Source: Candidatus Bathyarchaeota archaeon (GTDB lineage Archaea; Thermoproteota; Bathyarchaeia; Bathyarchaeales; Bathycorpusculaceae). From it: 64,000 nucleotides of DNA. The notes beneath the pieces are model-generated. The model was not told where the DNA came from. It ran no database searches and saw nothing but the letters and a program-made list of their open reading frames with translations. This document shows positions 53,081 to 63,774 of this stretch, one piece after another (position 1 is the first letter of the stretch; each line of letters begins with the position of its first letter). The stretch is from positions 62,001 to 126,000 of the forward strand of contig JANXDU010000006.1 in NCBI GenBank assembly GCA_025059195.1. The letters run 5' to 3'. The translations under genes and the position numbers were made by a program.

Positions 53081-53782
53081 ATGCCTAGAAGAACACGCAC
53101 AGTTAGAGCGGTGGGGAGATGTTTGGTACTTCCAGCGGAAACAGAAGAACGTGTTAGGCGAAGAGCTCTAAACATTTGCCAAGAACACATGAGAAAAGTG
53201 TTAGATTTGACTAGAAAGGTCCCCCAGATGATCGAGTGCCTTATAAAAAATAACAAGGAAGAGGCAGAAAGTATTTACAACGAAATTAGGGCTAGCGAAG
53301 ACGACGTTGACAACGCTAGGCGTCTTGTTTCAAAAGAACTGGCGGAAATAGGCGCCATACTCTTGAGCAGAGAAGACTTTTTGAGGTTCACAAACCTAGC
53401 CAGCGAAATAGCCGATTTCTCCGAAGGAATAGCGTTCCGCCTCCTTCAAATGATGAAACACAACTGGAACGTGCCGGAAGACCTAAAAAAGGATCTTTTA
53501 AAACTATCGGAAGCCGTTCTTGAAACAGTTGTAAAACTTAGGGAAACTACGCTAGTTCTGGCGTATAGCCCGGAGAAAGCCATGGAAAAAGCCAGCGAAG
53601 TTGAAACCGCCGAAAGAGAAGTTGACGAATTATACCGCACCTTAGAAATAAAGCTTCTAAACAGCAAACTTAAAATCCAAGCGCTTCTGCTTTTGAGAGA
53701 TATACTGCAACTTTTAGAAGACTCCGCTGACAAGGCAGAAGACGCCGTGGAAGCGGCGCGTATTTTATCATTTATGATGTGA
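53081..53782 (+). CDS. DUF47/PhoU-like protein
   Basis: 233 residues, all-helical. Repeated ExxxD-type helices (AESIYNEIRASEDDVDNARRLV; TAEREVDELYRTLEIKLL; LLEDSADKAEDAVEAARIL) match DUF47 proteins related to PhoU, often linked with phosphate transporters or metal clusters. No transporter gene is adjacent. Sits 36 bases after glyS. Confidence 0.85.
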   Translation: MPRRTRTVRAVGRCLVLPAETEERVRRRALNICQEHMRKVLDLTRKVPQMIECLIKNNKEEAESIYNEIRASEDDVDNARRLVSKELAEIGAILLSREDFLRFTNLASEIADFSEGIAFRLLQMMKHNWNVPEDLKKDLLKLSEAVLETVVKLRETTLVLAYSPEKAMEKASEVETAEREVDELYRTLEIKLLNSKLKIQALLLLRDILQLLEDSADKAEDAVEAARILSFMM

Positions 53783-53792
53783 AGGGTGAAAG

Positions 53793-54350
53793 ATGACGAG
53801 GAAGATACCAGTTGAATTCATAGAAAATTTTTTGGTCGTTTGGGATCCATCAGATGGTTCAGAACTCTATAAAATGGGCTTTTACGGTAAACCGTTAGGC
53901 ATCTCGAAACCCAAAATCCCAGAGTTTAATGTTCCATTAATTCTAGATTTAATGGAAGGCTTGTATCTTGCTGAAAAAGGAAAGATAACAGTGTATGAAG
54001 GAGTTAACAGGCAGAAAGTGACGTTGAAAAAACTCCGACAAAAAGCAAGAACACTGTATGAGGATTTCGATGAGAAATATGCAGTTTATCGAGACTTACG
54101 CGACAGAGGGATGGTGGTAACCCCGGGAATAAAGTTTGGATGTGATTTTGCAGTCTACAAACATGGGCCAGGATTGGAGCATGCACCCTACATGGTTTCT
54201 GTGAAGAGAGATTCTTCTGAATTAACAGCCACAGAAATTGTGAAAGCTGGTAGATTAGCAACCACTGTTCGAAAGAGGTTTATAGTTGCAGTGCCAAACT
54301 TGGAGAAAGGAAATATTAGATACCTTATATTCAAGTGGTTCAAGGCCTAA
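53793..54350 (+). CDS. endA: tRNA-splicing endonuclease
   Basis: 185 residues, a single-repeat archaeal EndA subunit. Catalytic triad candidates: Tyr in FGCDFAVYKHGP, His in LEHAPYMV and Lys in ATTVRKRFIVAV. Cuts introns at bulge-helix-bulge sites in tRNA and rRNA. This size acts as a homotetramer or, with a second subunit, a heterotetramer; the latter type tolerates introns outside the anticodon loop such as the one suspected in tRNA-Leu here. Confidence 0.93.
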   Translation: MTRKIPVEFIENFLVVWDPSDGSELYKMGFYGKPLGISKPKIPEFNVPLILDLMEGLYLAEKGKITVYEGVNRQKVTLKKLRQKARTLYEDFDEKYAVYRDLRDRGMVVTPGIKFGCDFAVYKHGPGLEHAPYMVSVKRDSSELTATEIVKAGRLATTVRKRFIVAVPNLEKGNIRYLIFKWFKA

Positions 54351-54818
54351 CTATACTTTGTGTGCGTCAAAGATTATTTTGAGAAGTTCTTCCTCTAAAG
54401 TGAGGCCATCCCTTGGGCCCTCGATAATTTCGCCTAATTTTTCGCCTTTAACATTTAAGACTAGAATGTAGGGAATCTTGTTCACGTGGAAAGTTTCAAC
54501 TTCTGGTGGGGAGGGGGGAATACTCCACTTTCTGTTAGTGTTTAAAGGATCTCTCTTCAAACTGCCAAACACTCTTACCTCTAGCCCCGTTAACTCTGAA
54601 ATTAAGGCTAATACTGGGATGTTTGCGACGCAGTCTTTGCACCACTCAGCTGAAAAAGCGACAACAGTATAATCTTTTGCAAAACTCTTCAACTTATTCA
54701 CAACGTCAAACTTTATTTTATAAGCCTTTTTCCGCTCCAGAAATTTATCTCGAAAAGGCGCAGGTATGTTATTAATGTACTGGTGTATATCTACTGTTCT
54801 TTGCCTAATTTTAAGCAA
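54351..54818 (-). CDS. Thioredoxin-like protein
   Basis: 155 residues. VVAFSAEWCKDCVANIPVLALISE contains a thioredoxin-type CxxC (WCKDC, near residue 60), followed by the cis-Pro region VNKIPYILVLNVKGEKLGEI. An N-terminal 45-residue helical extension is atypical. Abuts the endA stop codon tail to tail with no spare base. Confidence 0.8.
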   Translation of the reverse strand: MLKIRQRTVDIHQYINNIPAPFRDKFLERKKAYKIKFDVVNKLKSFAKDYTVVAFSAEWCKDCVANIPVLALISELTGLEVRVFGSLKRDPLNTNRKWSIPPSPPEVETFHVNKIPYILVLNVKGEKLGEIIEGPRDGLTLEEELLKIIFDAHKV

Positions 54819-54936
54819 GTCCGTTTAGACGCCCCCATAACGCGGTCTGACGTCTAAATTCTCTCGAAGAAGTGTATTAAACCTTTTAGAAAGCCTAAAC
54901 CATTTATAACTAAAAGGAGCTAATGAAAAGAGTGGC

Positions 54937-55809
54937 TTGAGTATGAAAAGGCTTTTCGGCTACATTCGTTTGATGCGGCCTATAAACTGTTTAATGATGG
55001 GGTTTGCAGTAGTGGTCGGCGCTGTCCTAGCTGATGCAAACATCATTTTTAAGTTTTACTCGTTGAATTTGGTGTATGGCTTTTTTACTGGTTTCCTATT
55101 AACTGCGGCTTCAATGGTTATAAATGACTACTATGACCGAGAAATAGACGCTATAAACGAGCCCTCACGCCCCATCCCCAGCGGTTTGATAAAACCAAAG
55201 GAAGCCCTAGCGTTTGCTGTCCTACTAACAGTGATGGGGCTGACAGCAGCTGGTTTAAATAGCATAAAAGCTACTTTCAATTGTTTCATAATTGCAGTAA
55301 TTTTTTGGTTGATCTCGGTGAGCTATGTAACTTTTGGAAAAAAGACGGGATTTCCGGGGAATCTCTTAGTGAGCGCATGTGTTTCAGCCCCCTTCCTTTA
55401 TGGAAGTTTAGCTGTGACCAACACTGTGAGGAGCAACATTTGGATTTTCGTTGCAATGGTTTTCTTTTCAAACACTGGCAGAGAGATAACAAAGGGAATA
55501 GCAGACGTGGAAGGGGATAAAGCGCGCGACGTTAAAACTATCGCTGTTATTTATGGAGAAAGAAGGGCGGCAATTGCTGCGGTTATGTTTTTCCTCTTTG
55601 CAGTAGCGTTAACTCCTATACCGCCGCTTTTAAACCTTGTTTCAGTCTTGTTTATTCCAATAGTGGCTATAACAGACGGGGGGCTTATTGCGTCTTCGAT
55701 GATGCTTCTGAAGAACCCAACGAGGGATAATGCTAAGAAAGTGAAAAACCAAAGTTTAGGCTGGTTTCTTGTAGGGTTGATTGCTTTCCTCGCTGGGAGT
55801 ATGGGATGA
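54937..55809 (+). CDS. UbiA-family prenyltransferase (ether-lipid DGGGP synthase-like)
   Basis: 290 residues. Eight or nine hydrophobic segments and the two Asp-rich motifs NDYYDREIDAINEPSRPIPSG and ADVEGDKARDVKTIAV. Archaeal members with this pattern are digeranylgeranylglyceryl phosphate synthases in membrane lipid formation; other UbiA roles cannot be excluded. Starts at TTG 54937 or ATG 54943. A five-codon upstream ORF with a better ribosome-binding site overlaps this start. The 3' end overlaps the CDF gene by 54 bases. Confidence 0.85.
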   Translation: MSMKRLFGYIRLMRPINCLMMGFAVVVGAVLADANIIFKFYSLNLVYGFFTGFLLTAASMVINDYYDREIDAINEPSRPIPSGLIKPKEALAFAVLLTVMGLTAAGLNSIKATFNCFIIAVIFWLISVSYVTFGKKTGFPGNLLVSACVSAPFLYGSLAVTNTVRSNIWIFVAMVFFSNTGREITKGIADVEGDKARDVKTIAVIYGERRAAIAAVMFFLFAVALTPIPPLLNLVSVLFIPIVAITDGGLIASSMMLLKNPTRDNAKKVKNQSLGWFLVGLIAFLAGSMG

Positions 55810-57177
55810 CAAAAAATTTTCTGGCTCCACGTGCACCGTAACATTAGTTTCTGTGAATTTTTTCTTAACTGCATCCTCAATTTTTGACGCAACATTGTGA
55901 GCCTCCTCCACCGAGACTTCACCGGTAAAACAACAGTCTATGTTTATGTAACGCCTTCCACCGGCTACATAGGTGACGACGCGCCTCACGCTTAGGCCCC
56001 CTTGCAGGGTTTTAGTCACCATATATATTATTTGCTGAATTTCTTCTTCGTTCAACTCTGGACCTCTTTGAACTTTTGAATCGAAGGGTTCTATATGCAC
56101 TGTTACGTTTCCAACGTTCTCAATTTTCTGGCTAAGTTTTTGTTCAATTCTCTCGGCTAATTCATGGGCTTCATGCACTGATAAATCGGGATCCACCTGC
56201 GCATGCAATGTCAAGTAAAGTTTACCTTTTGAGTAAACAACATTCACATCATGAACGTCTTTTACACCTTCAATTTCTTTGGAAAGCTTCTCCACAAGTT
56301 TTTCTGTCAGCATCTCTTTTCCAAGGGGCTCAACGTGAATTACAACCTCGGCGACCCCCAAAATACGTTTAAGATTTTCCTCAACTTTTGAAGTCACGGC
56401 ATGGGATTCCTCCAGACTCATGAAGTCTGGGACTTTTATAGCGGCCTCGACAAATATTTTGGCTCCAGCTTTTCTAACCCTTAAATTTATAACTTTTAGA
56501 ACTCCATCGGTTGCTTTAATCTCGTTCCTAACTTTTTCGACTAAATCTTTGGATATTGCATCGCTTAGTTCCATTCCACTTGCTTTAACAAGCTTTACGC
56601 TGAGAAAGCCTATAATGCCGCTCAAGATAATGGAGGCCAGCGCATCGAATATTGGGAACCCAAGGGTCGCCATTCCGAACCCGAACAGCGCCACTATTGT
56701 TGACCCTAAATCTGCAAATGAATGATAAAAACCAGCCTTTGCTGTTGCACTATCCTTTCTCACTTTATGAAGAACCTTTAATCTTAAAAAGTCAACACAC
56801 AATGTGTAAGCTATCGCGGCAAAACCCGCAAGAGTCCATTCTCGCACTATGTAGAGCTCTCCGTGAATAATTTTTTGAAGGGCACTCACAATCAAAAATA
56901 AGGCTGTGCCAAAGAGAATTAAACCTCCTACTAAACCTCCTAAAGGTTCGAATTTCTCATGTCCATACATGTGCTCTTCATCTGATGGCTCTAGCGAAGC
57001 TTTGGTGGCAAGCAAAAGAATAAACATTGACACGGCATCCAGCAACGCATGAGCGGCGTCGCTTATAATGGCTAAACTGCCAACAGCCAAGCCCAAGGTG
57101 AGTTCTACAATAATGACGCTTGTTATGGCGAAGGTCGAAATTTTTAAAGCCTTAAGCCTTTCCTCAACAATACGCAT
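55756..57177 (-). CDS. CDF metal-efflux transporter with three tandem C-terminal modules
   Basis: 473 residues from ATG 57177. Transmembrane part (1-200) holds metal-site motifs SDAAHALLD and HSFADLGSTI (Asp/His pattern of CDF zinc/iron exporters). The cytoplasmic part repeats the CDF dimerisation fold three times (about 205-290, 295-370, 375-460), each ending V(V/T)xHVEP and each with an (E/H)EAH motif, whereas typical CDF proteins of about 300 residues have one. Metal specificity is not readable. Confidence 0.92.
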   Translation of the reverse strand: MRIVEERLKALKISTFAITSVIIVELTLGLAVGSLAIISDAAHALLDAVSMFILLLATKASLEPSDEEHMYGHEKFEPLGGLVGGLILFGTALFLIVSALQKIIHGELYIVREWTLAGFAAIAYTLCVDFLRLKVLHKVRKDSATAKAGFYHSFADLGSTIVALFGFGMATLGFPIFDALASIILSGIIGFLSVKLVKASGMELSDAISKDLVEKVRNEIKATDGVLKVINLRVRKAGAKIFVEAAIKVPDFMSLEESHAVTSKVEENLKRILGVAEVVIHVEPLGKEMLTEKLVEKLSKEIEGVKDVHDVNVVYSKGKLYLTLHAQVDPDLSVHEAHELAERIEQKLSQKIENVGNVTVHIEPFDSKVQRGPELNEEEIQQIIYMVTKTLQGGLSVRRVVTYVAGGRRYINIDCCFTGEVSVEEAHNVASKIEDAVKKKFTETNVTVHVEPENFLSSHTPSEESNQPYKKPA

Positions 57178-57376
57178 TATGTTCAAATAAAATCAAGAAT
57201 AAAAGATTTAAGAGTTATGGAGTTCAAAGCCAAAACATTTAAAAAAAGAGGAGTGTATGTTATGTGGGTATTAACGGTGCAAGGTGAACGTTTTAACCTG
57301 GCCAAAACTTCTGGCGTTTTACAAGCGAAAATGTAGTTGCAACTTTTTACGCCAGTTTTTGAGGAGGGAGAGCTGA

Positions 57377-58669
57377 ATGAGCATAAGCCATATTTTAGAT
57401 GGAAAGCTAACCGACAACACTGTTGAAATAAAGGGATGGCTTGTCACAAAACGCTCAAGCGGCGGGGTGCAGTTCTTAATAGTTAGAGATGGAACAGGGC
57501 TGATTCAAGCGACCATCCATAAAGATGAAGTTGACGAAAAAACCTTTAAAGCTGCAGATGAATTGACCCAAGAATCCGCCATCATAATTAGGGGAATAGT
57601 GAAAGAGGATAAAAGAGCCCCTGGCGGCTACGAAATTCGAGTCAAAGATATGCAAATTGTGCACTTGGCTGAGCGAGAATATCCGCTAGCTAAAAAGGAA
57701 CATGGCATAGATTTCCTCATGCAACATAGGCAGTTGTGGATTAGAAGCCCAAGGCAAGCAGCCATTTTAAGAATTAGAGCAGAGGTGGTTAAGGCTTGCA
57801 GAGATTTTCTTGACAGCCGAGGCTTTGTTTTGACAGATGCTCCAATATTTACGCCAGCAGCCGTTGAAGGAACCACGACTCTCTTTGAAGTGCCGTATTT
57901 TGGGGAAAAAGCTTACTTAACCCAGAGCGGCCAGCTTTATGTTGAGGCTACAATTGCAACTTTCGGGAAAGTCTACTGTTTTGGGCCAACGTTCAGGGCA
58001 GAGAAGTCGAAGACTCCGCGGCATTTAACAGAGTTTTGGATGGTTGAGCCTGAAATGGCTTTCTGCGGCTTTGAAGAAAACTTGAAAGTCCAAGAAGAAC
58101 TGGTGTCGTATATTGTCAAGACAGTTTTAGAAAAACGCCGAAGGGAGCTTGAAACATTAAAGCGGGACATAAAGCCTTTACAGAAGGTTGAGCCTCCCTT
58201 TGAGAGGATAAGTTACACAGAAGCGATAGACACGCTGCAGAAGGCAGGTTTCCCAATAAAATGGGGCGAAGACCTTGGGGCACCTCATGAAAAGTATATT
58301 TCCCTTCGGTTTGAAAAACCTGTCTTCGTTCACAGATACCCCGCTAAGGCTAAAGCCTTTTACATGCAGCCCGACCCAGAGAACCCAGAGGTCGTTCTCT
58401 GTGCAGATTTAATGGCGCCAGAAGGCTACGGCGAAATAATCGGCGGAAGCCAACGCATTCATGACCTTAAACTTTTAGAAAAACGCATAGAAGAGTTCGG
58501 TTTGCCAAAACAAGCCTACAAGTGGTACTTAGATTTGCGAAGGTATGGTTCTGTTCCGCATTCTGGCTTTGGATTGGGAATAGAGCGGACTGTCATGTGG
58601 ATTTGCAAACTAAAGCACATACGAGAAACAATACCCTTCCCAAGAACAATAACCCGCATTTATCCATAG
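57377..58669 (+). CDS. asnS: Asparaginyl-tRNA synthetase
   Basis: 430 residues with the OB-fold anticodon domain ([24 protein letters not shown]) intact, unlike the shorter AsnRS-like asparagine synthetases. Class II motifs [25 protein letters not shown] and [14 protein letters not shown]. Ribosome-binding site TGAGGAGG lies before ATG 57377. Confidence 0.94.
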   Translation: MSISHILDGKLTDNTVEIKGWLVTKRSSGGVQFLIVRDGTGLIQATIHKDEVDEKTFKAADELTQESAIIIRGIVKEDKRAPGGYEIRVKDMQIVHLAEREYPLAKKEHGIDFLMQHRQLWIRSPRQAAILRIRAEVVKACRDFLDSRGFVLTDAPIFTPAAVEGTTTLFEVPYFGEKAYLTQSGQLYVEATIATFGKVYCFGPTFRAEKSKTPRHLTEFWMVEPEMAFCGFEENLKVQEELVSYIVKTVLEKRRRELETLKRDIKPLQKVEPPFERISYTEAIDTLQKAGFPIKWGEDLGAPHEKYISLRFEKPVFVHRYPAKAKAFYMQPDPENPEVVLCADLMAPEGYGEIIGGSQRIHDLKLLEKRIEEFGLPKQAYKWYLDLRRYGSVPHSGFGLGIERTVMWICKLKHIRETIPFPRTITRIYP

Positions 58670-58694
58670 ATTAAAATAAAAATGTTGATTTAGT

Positions 58695-61454
58695 TTAAGT
58701 CCACTTCCAAATCTTTCTGCCGTAGAAAACCTCAGGTAGGATAAACAAGCCGGACATGGATGCCAATATTGCAATTGCCCATTCTATTGGGTCGTATAGC
58801 CAAACCGTTCCCATCAATCCAAAGTACGGAACAAGCAGTGTTGCAGCGACCGAAACTACAACAGCTATAATTAAGAATCTGTTGTTAAAGGCCTCTCTGC
58901 CCATTCTCCAAACACTGCGCCTTTCTGAGCGACAATTCCAAACCACAAACAACTCTTGCAACGTTGCCCGTATAAAAGCCATAGTTCGAGCCTGAGCCAG
59001 CTTCAATTGGCCTTCTAATGTATTTAAATCTGTGGAGCCTGGCAGCATGTAGAAACGCCAATAAAACAAACCGCCGGTCAATGCGAACTGCAGTATGAAA
59101 GTAACTATGATTGAGGCTAATCGCCCGTGTAATATTCCCTCTTTGGGATTTCTCGGAGGCCTTTTCATAATATCTTTTTCGGGAGGGTCCATTGTTAATG
59201 CAAGCGCGGGACCTCCGTCTGTGACCAAGTTTAGCCACAATATCATCGGGGCGGTTAGTGGTAGCTCTAAACCTAAGAGAGCGAATGTTCCAATCAATGC
59301 TAATTCATCGAAATTGCATCTCATTAAGAAAAAAGAGAATTTTCGTATATTGTCGTAGATTCCTCTCCCGCCTTCCACAGCTGTTACAATTGTTGCGAAA
59401 TTATCGTCGGCTAGAACTATGTCGGCGGCCTCTCTTGTAACGTCAGTGCCCGTTATTCCCATAGCTATCCCTACATCTGATTGTTTAAGCGCCGGAGCGT
59501 CATTTACGCCATCACCAGTCATCGCCACTATATGACCCCTCTTTTTTAAGGCCTTCACAATTCTAAGCTTGTGTTCCGGAGACACTCTTGCATAAACCAC
59601 AACTTGTTCAACTATTTTCTCGAACTCCTCGTCGCTCATTGCATCAAGTTCCGCGCCGGTGAGAACCAGATCGCTGTTGTCGCCTTCGCCGGTTTTCAAT
59701 ATGCCCAAGTCTTTGGCCACCGCTACGGCGGTTAGCTTGTGGTCGCCGGTAATCATTATGGTCTTTATTCCAGCTTCATCACACTTTTTAACAGCTAGTT
59801 TGGCCTCTTCTCTGGGCGGGTCAATCATGCCTAATAATCCTACAAAAACCAGATTGCTCTCCAGTTCATCAACATCAAACTTATCTGGATTTATGCGATC
59901 GAGTTCCTTGAAGGCTACTCCTAAAACGCGGAGGGCGTCTTTTGCCATTTTCTCGTTAACTTCGAGAATTTCGCGTTTTCTTTTCCCATTTAAAGTTATT
60001 ATTTTCCCATCAGTTAATACGTGTGTGCACCGATTTAGGACTACTTCTGGAGCGCCCTTCATGTAAGCAAAAAATTTGCCATTAGAAGACTTGTGGATAG
60101 TTGTCATGCGCTTCCTTTCGGAAGTGAATGGCACCTCATGAATACGCGGGTACATTTTTTCCAAATTTTCCTTCAATATTCCGGCTTTAGCTGCTGCAAC
60201 AATTAGTGCCCCCTCCGTTGTATCTCCAATGACGTTTTTTCCATCATAATAAGCGTTGGTGCAGAGAGTCGCCGCCCCTAACAGTAAACGTAAATCATCA
60301 TCGCTTTTAACGTCTACCGGTTCTCCATTTAACAGAAATTCACCTTTAGCGTCGTATCCAACTCCCGTCACGTCAATAAGTTTACTGCCAACATAGATTT
60401 TGCGCACAGTCATTTCTCCTTTAGTCAAGGTGCCAGTTTTGTCAGAGCAAATAACGGTGGTAGCGCCTAAGGCTTCTGCCGAAGAAAGCCTTCGGAGAAT
60501 AGCGTTCTTTTTGGCTAGTTCCCTCGCGCCTAATGCTAGGCAAACAGTTACTACGGCAGGTAAACCTTCCGGTACGGCAGAAACGGCTAAAGCTACTGCT
60601 GTCATAAACATGCGCAGAACATTTTCTAGACGGGTCCCTTCACGAATAACCTCGAGAATGAAGATTATAAAACAAGCAATAACTATTATGGTGGCGAGTT
60701 TCTTTGCAAAGCGCTCCAACTTTTGTTTTAAGGGTGTTTCTTCCTCCTCAACTGTTTGAACCATTTCAGCTATTTTACCGAACTCGGTGCTCATACCCGT
60801 TGCCACTACGACAGCTTTGCCCCTTCCATAAATGGTATGTGTTCCCATGAAAACCATGTTGCGCCTATCGGACACCGGTGTTTTTTCGTCGATGACGCTT
60901 GTAGATTTATCTACGGGTGTGGACTCACCCGTTAACGCGGCTTCCTCTGTTTTTAAATCTACCACCTCAAAAAGACGGGCATCAGCAGGAACACGATCTC
61001 CAGCCTCAAGAACGATTATGTCGCCAGGTACAATTTCCCTCGCAGAAATAACTGTCTCTTTTCCATCCCGAAGAACTCTGGCGCGGGGCGCCGCAAGCTT
61101 CTTCATGGCCTCTATTGCCTTTTCGGAACGATATTCTTGGACAAAGCCTACAACAGCGTTTAGTGCAACAATCGCGCCAATGGTTATTGCGTCGATATAC
61201 TCTTCAAATTCTCCGCCCTTAAACCAACCGACGGCCACCGCAAAAACTATGGCTATTAAAAGCATAATCATAAAAACATCTTTGAACTGATTCAGAAATA
61301 TCTGGAGCGGGGTTATCCGTTTCCTTTCTACAAGTTCGTTATAACCATATTTCTGCAACCTTTTAGAGGCCTCTGCGCTGGTTAATCCTTTCGGACTTGT
61401 TTCAAACGCTTCCATGACCTCTTGGATTTCCAAGGCATGCCAAGGTTTTGACAT
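58695..61454 (-). CDS. Calcium-type P-type ATPase (P2A)
   Basis: 919 residues. N-terminal cation-ATPase domain (residues 1-70), actuator TGES ([11 protein letters not shown]), PEGLP in helix 4 ([12 protein letters not shown]), phosphorylation site [17 protein letters not shown] nucleotide domain, [12 protein letters not shown] hinge and the C-terminal six helices with [29 protein letters not shown]1-like, exporting Ca2+ or Mn2+. It follows the pyrophosphatase gene 110 bases away on the same strand. Confidence 0.95.
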   Translation of the reverse strand: MSKPWHALEIQEVMEAFETSPKGLTSAEASKRLQKYGYNELVERKRITPLQIFLNQFKDVFMIMLLIAIVFAVAVGWFKGGEFEEYIDAITIGAIVALNAVVGFVQEYRSEKAIEAMKKLAAPRARVLRDGKETVISAREIVPGDIIVLEAGDRVPADARLFEVVDLKTEEAALTGESTPVDKSTSVIDEKTPVSDRRNMVFMGTHTIYGRGKAVVVATGMSTEFGKIAEMVQTVEEEETPLKQKLERFAKKLATIIVIACFIIFILEVIREGTRLENVLRMFMTAVALAVSAVPEGLPAVVTVCLALGARELAKKNAILRRLSSAEALGATTVICSDKTGTLTKGEMTVRKIYVGSKLIDVTGVGYDAKGEFLLNGEPVDVKSDDDLRLLLGAATLCTNAYYDGKNVIGDTTEGALIVAAAKAGILKENLEKMYPRIHEVPFTSERKRMTTIHKSSNGKFFAYMKGAPEVVLNRCTHVLTDGKIITLNGKRKREILEVNEKMAKDALRVLGVAFKELDRINPDKFDVDELESNLVFVGLLGMIDPPREEAKLAVKKCDEAGIKTIMITGDHKLTAVAVAKDLGILKTGEGDNSDLVLTGAELDAMSDEEFEKIVEQVVVYARVSPEHKLRIVKALKKRGHIVAMTGDGVNDAPALKQSDVGIAMGITGTDVTREAADIVLADDNFATIVTAVEGGRGIYDNIRKFSFFLMRCNFDELALIGTFALLGLELPLTAPMILWLNLVTDGGPALALTMDPPEKDIMKRPPRNPKEGILHGRLASIIVTFILQFALTGGLFYWRFYMLPGSTDLNTLEGQLKLAQARTMAFIRATLQELFVVWNCRSERRSVWRMGREAFNNRFLIIAVVVSVAATLLVPYFGLMGTVWLYDPIEWAIAILASMSGLFILPEVFYGRKIWKWT

Positions 61455-61565
61455 GAGAGCGCCTTCCCAAATTTAAGGGCTGCAACTTAAGGAGACATAT
61501 AACATTTGTTTATAAAATTCTCGTTTAATATTTTCAAGACAGCTTATAAAATAAGGAGGAAAAAG

Positions 61566-63635
61566 TTAGAAGACAAAGAACAGAATGATTAATGGTGCAA
61601 AGACTTCGGCCACCAGCGACATCACAGTAATCATAGTGTTTAGCGAAGGCCCAGCTGTGTCTTTAAAGGGGTCTCCAACGGTGTCCCCGGTTACAGCGGC
61701 CTTGTGGGCTTCTGAACCTTTCCCGCCATGCGCACCGGCTTCAATGTATTTTTTAGCATTGTCCCAAAGCCCGCCGGCATTGGCCATGAATAAAGCAAAA
61801 ATTATACCCGTAACGATGCTTCCAGCCAAGAAACCTGCTAACGCCTCTTTTCCGAGCGCTATCAGTGTTATGATGGGCATTATTATGGCCAGTAGGCATG
61901 GCAGCATGAGCTCTTTTAGGGCTCCCTTTGTGGCTATATCCACACATTTAGCGTAGTCGGGCCTAGCCTTGCCCTCCATGAGCCCCGGTATCTCCCTAAA
62001 CTGGCGCCTAACCTCCTCCACCATTCTCTCTGCGTTTCTTCCGACAGCCAAAATCAACAGCGCTGAAAGTAGCGGAGGCATCATGCCGCCGATGAAGATT
62101 CCAGCAACTACTTCAGGTTTCATTAAGTCAAGTGTGGTAATGTCAACCAGATGGGCATAAGCGCCAAAAAGGGCCAGCACCGTAAGCGCTGCGGCACCTA
62201 TGGCGAACCCTTTTGTTATGGCTTTTGTGGTGTTGCCAGCAGCATCCAGCTTGTCAGCAATTTCAATAACTTCCTCGCCTAACCCAGACTGTTCAGCTAT
62301 GCCCTTCGCGTTATCGGATACTGGTCCATAAGCATCTGCAGATATGGTCATACCTACAGTGGCAAGCATTCCAACAGCGGATATGGCGATTCCGTAGAAG
62401 GGGTCTACTCCAAACGCGCTTGAAAGGCGCCATGCGGCTAAGGTGGCGGCACATATACCAATTATGGGTGGAACAATGCTGACGACGCCGTATGAAAAGC
62501 CAGTAAGTATGTTTATGGCCGCTCCAGTTGTTGATGCACGAGCCACTTTTTGAGCTGGACTTCTGTCTATTGACGTAAAGTAGTCGGAAGTTACCCCAAT
62601 AATAACACCAGCTATGAGCCCAGCAACCGTAGGCAGAAATACTCCAAGCCAGTTATCACAGAGTCCAGAGAAATACATAACTATAAGGAGGAACGCTGCG
62701 AAAGATATCCATGTTGCAAAAGACCCCCGATTAAGCGCAGCGCCTGGGTTGCCTCTTATGCTAAGCTTCACAATAAAGGCGCCCAGCATCGCAGCGAAAA
62801 GCCCCATTGCAGCAATTATCAGCGGCAGAATGGTTAGTGAAGGTTTGCCTATTTCAGCGCCAATTAACATCGCAGCAGCAATGCTGGCAATGTAAGAGTC
62901 AACTAGATCGGCGCCCATACCGGCCACGTCGCCAACATTGTCTCCGACGTTATCTGCAATCACGGCCGGGTTCCTCGGATCATCCTCTGGGATGCCCAGT
63001 TCAACCTTTCCAACAAGGTCGGCGCTTATATCGGCGGTTTTAGTGTAAATGCCTCCGCCAGCTTTTGCAAAAAGCGCCAGAGCGCTGGCTCCAAAGCTAA
63101 AACCTAAAACAATCTTGGATGCTTTAATCTCAGTCCACCCTAGTACAACGTTAAAAATGTAGTAGAGAATGCTTATTCCAAGAAGCGCCAAACCCACAAT
63201 AAACAGACCCATAACAGCGCCGCCGTAGAAGGCCACCGGAAAGGCTTTTTTCAATCCTTGTCTCGCAGCATTTGCTGTTCTAACGTTTGCTTCAACGGCA
63301 GCCATCATCCCAACGTAGGCAGCCGCTGTTGTACAAACCGAACCAAAAATATAAGCTACAGCCATGCTGACACCATGATAGACACCTAAGGGGTCACCCT
63401 CACGGAGGGCGTAGAAAGAGTATAGAACCCCCAGAACGGTGGCCATCACAACTACAAAGAACGCTAATGTTAAGTTCTGCCTTCTTAGATAAGCCTTCGC
63501 ACCTTCCTTTATAGCGCCCGCAATTTCTCGCATCCTCTCGGTGCCACTGTCCCGGCCAGTAACATACTTGTATAGATAGCTGGCCAAGCCCACAGCAGCC
63601 AAACCAGCAATCGGCGTAACATAGAACCATTCCAT
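61566..63635 (-). CDS. hppA: Membrane proton-pumping pyrophosphatase, K+-independent type
   Basis: 689 residues with about 16 transmembrane helices. [35 protein letters not shown]-type catalytic loop (near residues 205-240), and C-terminal [17 protein letters not shown]. The motif [14 protein letters not shown] carries Lys where K+-dependent enzymes have Ala (GNTTAA), the known determinant of K+-independent proton pumps. Conserves energy of PPi as a proton gradient. Confidence 0.96.
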   Translation of the reverse strand: MEWFYVTPIAGLAAVGLASYLYKYVTGRDSGTERMREIAGAIKEGAKAYLRRQNLTLAFFVVVMATVLGVLYSFYALREGDPLGVYHGVSMAVAYIFGSVCTTAAAYVGMMAAVEANVRTANAARQGLKKAFPVAFYGGAVMGLFIVGLALLGISILYYIFNVVLGWTEIKASKIVLGFSFGASALALFAKAGGGIYTKTADISADLVGKVELGIPEDDPRNPAVIADNVGDNVGDVAGMGADLVDSYIASIAAAMLIGAEIGKPSLTILPLIIAAMGLFAAMLGAFIVKLSIRGNPGAALNRGSFATWISFAAFLLIVMYFSGLCDNWLGVFLPTVAGLIAGVIIGVTSDYFTSIDRSPAQKVARASTTGAAINILTGFSYGVVSIVPPIIGICAATLAAWRLSSAFGVDPFYGIAISAVGMLATVGMTISADAYGPVSDNAKGIAEQSGLGEEVIEIADKLDAAGNTTKAITKGFAIGAAALTVLALFGAYAHLVDITTLDLMKPEVVAGIFIGGMMPPLLSALLILAVGRNAERMVEEVRRQFREIPGLMEGKARPDYAKCVDIATKGALKELMLPCLLAIIMPIITLIALGKEALAGFLAGSIVTGIIFALFMANAGGLWDNAKKYIEAGAHGGKGSEAHKAAVTGDTVGDPFKDTAGPSLNTMITVMSLVAEVFAPLIILFFVF

Positions 63636-63774
63636 GAGTTAACCCTCAAACTTTATTCTTTTTCACAAACCCTCTGAAATAAAGCCTCATGCTTATAAAT
63701 TTACTGCAAGGAGAAGGCAAAAGCGCTTTCCAAAGTAAAAGAGTTTATCTGCGGACAGCATTTACTTTGTATGC

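Noticed and set aside
57217-57336. 39-codon ORF in the divergent CDF/asnS promoter region
   Set aside because: No ribosome-binding site; the region reads as an AT-rich promoter for both flanking genes.
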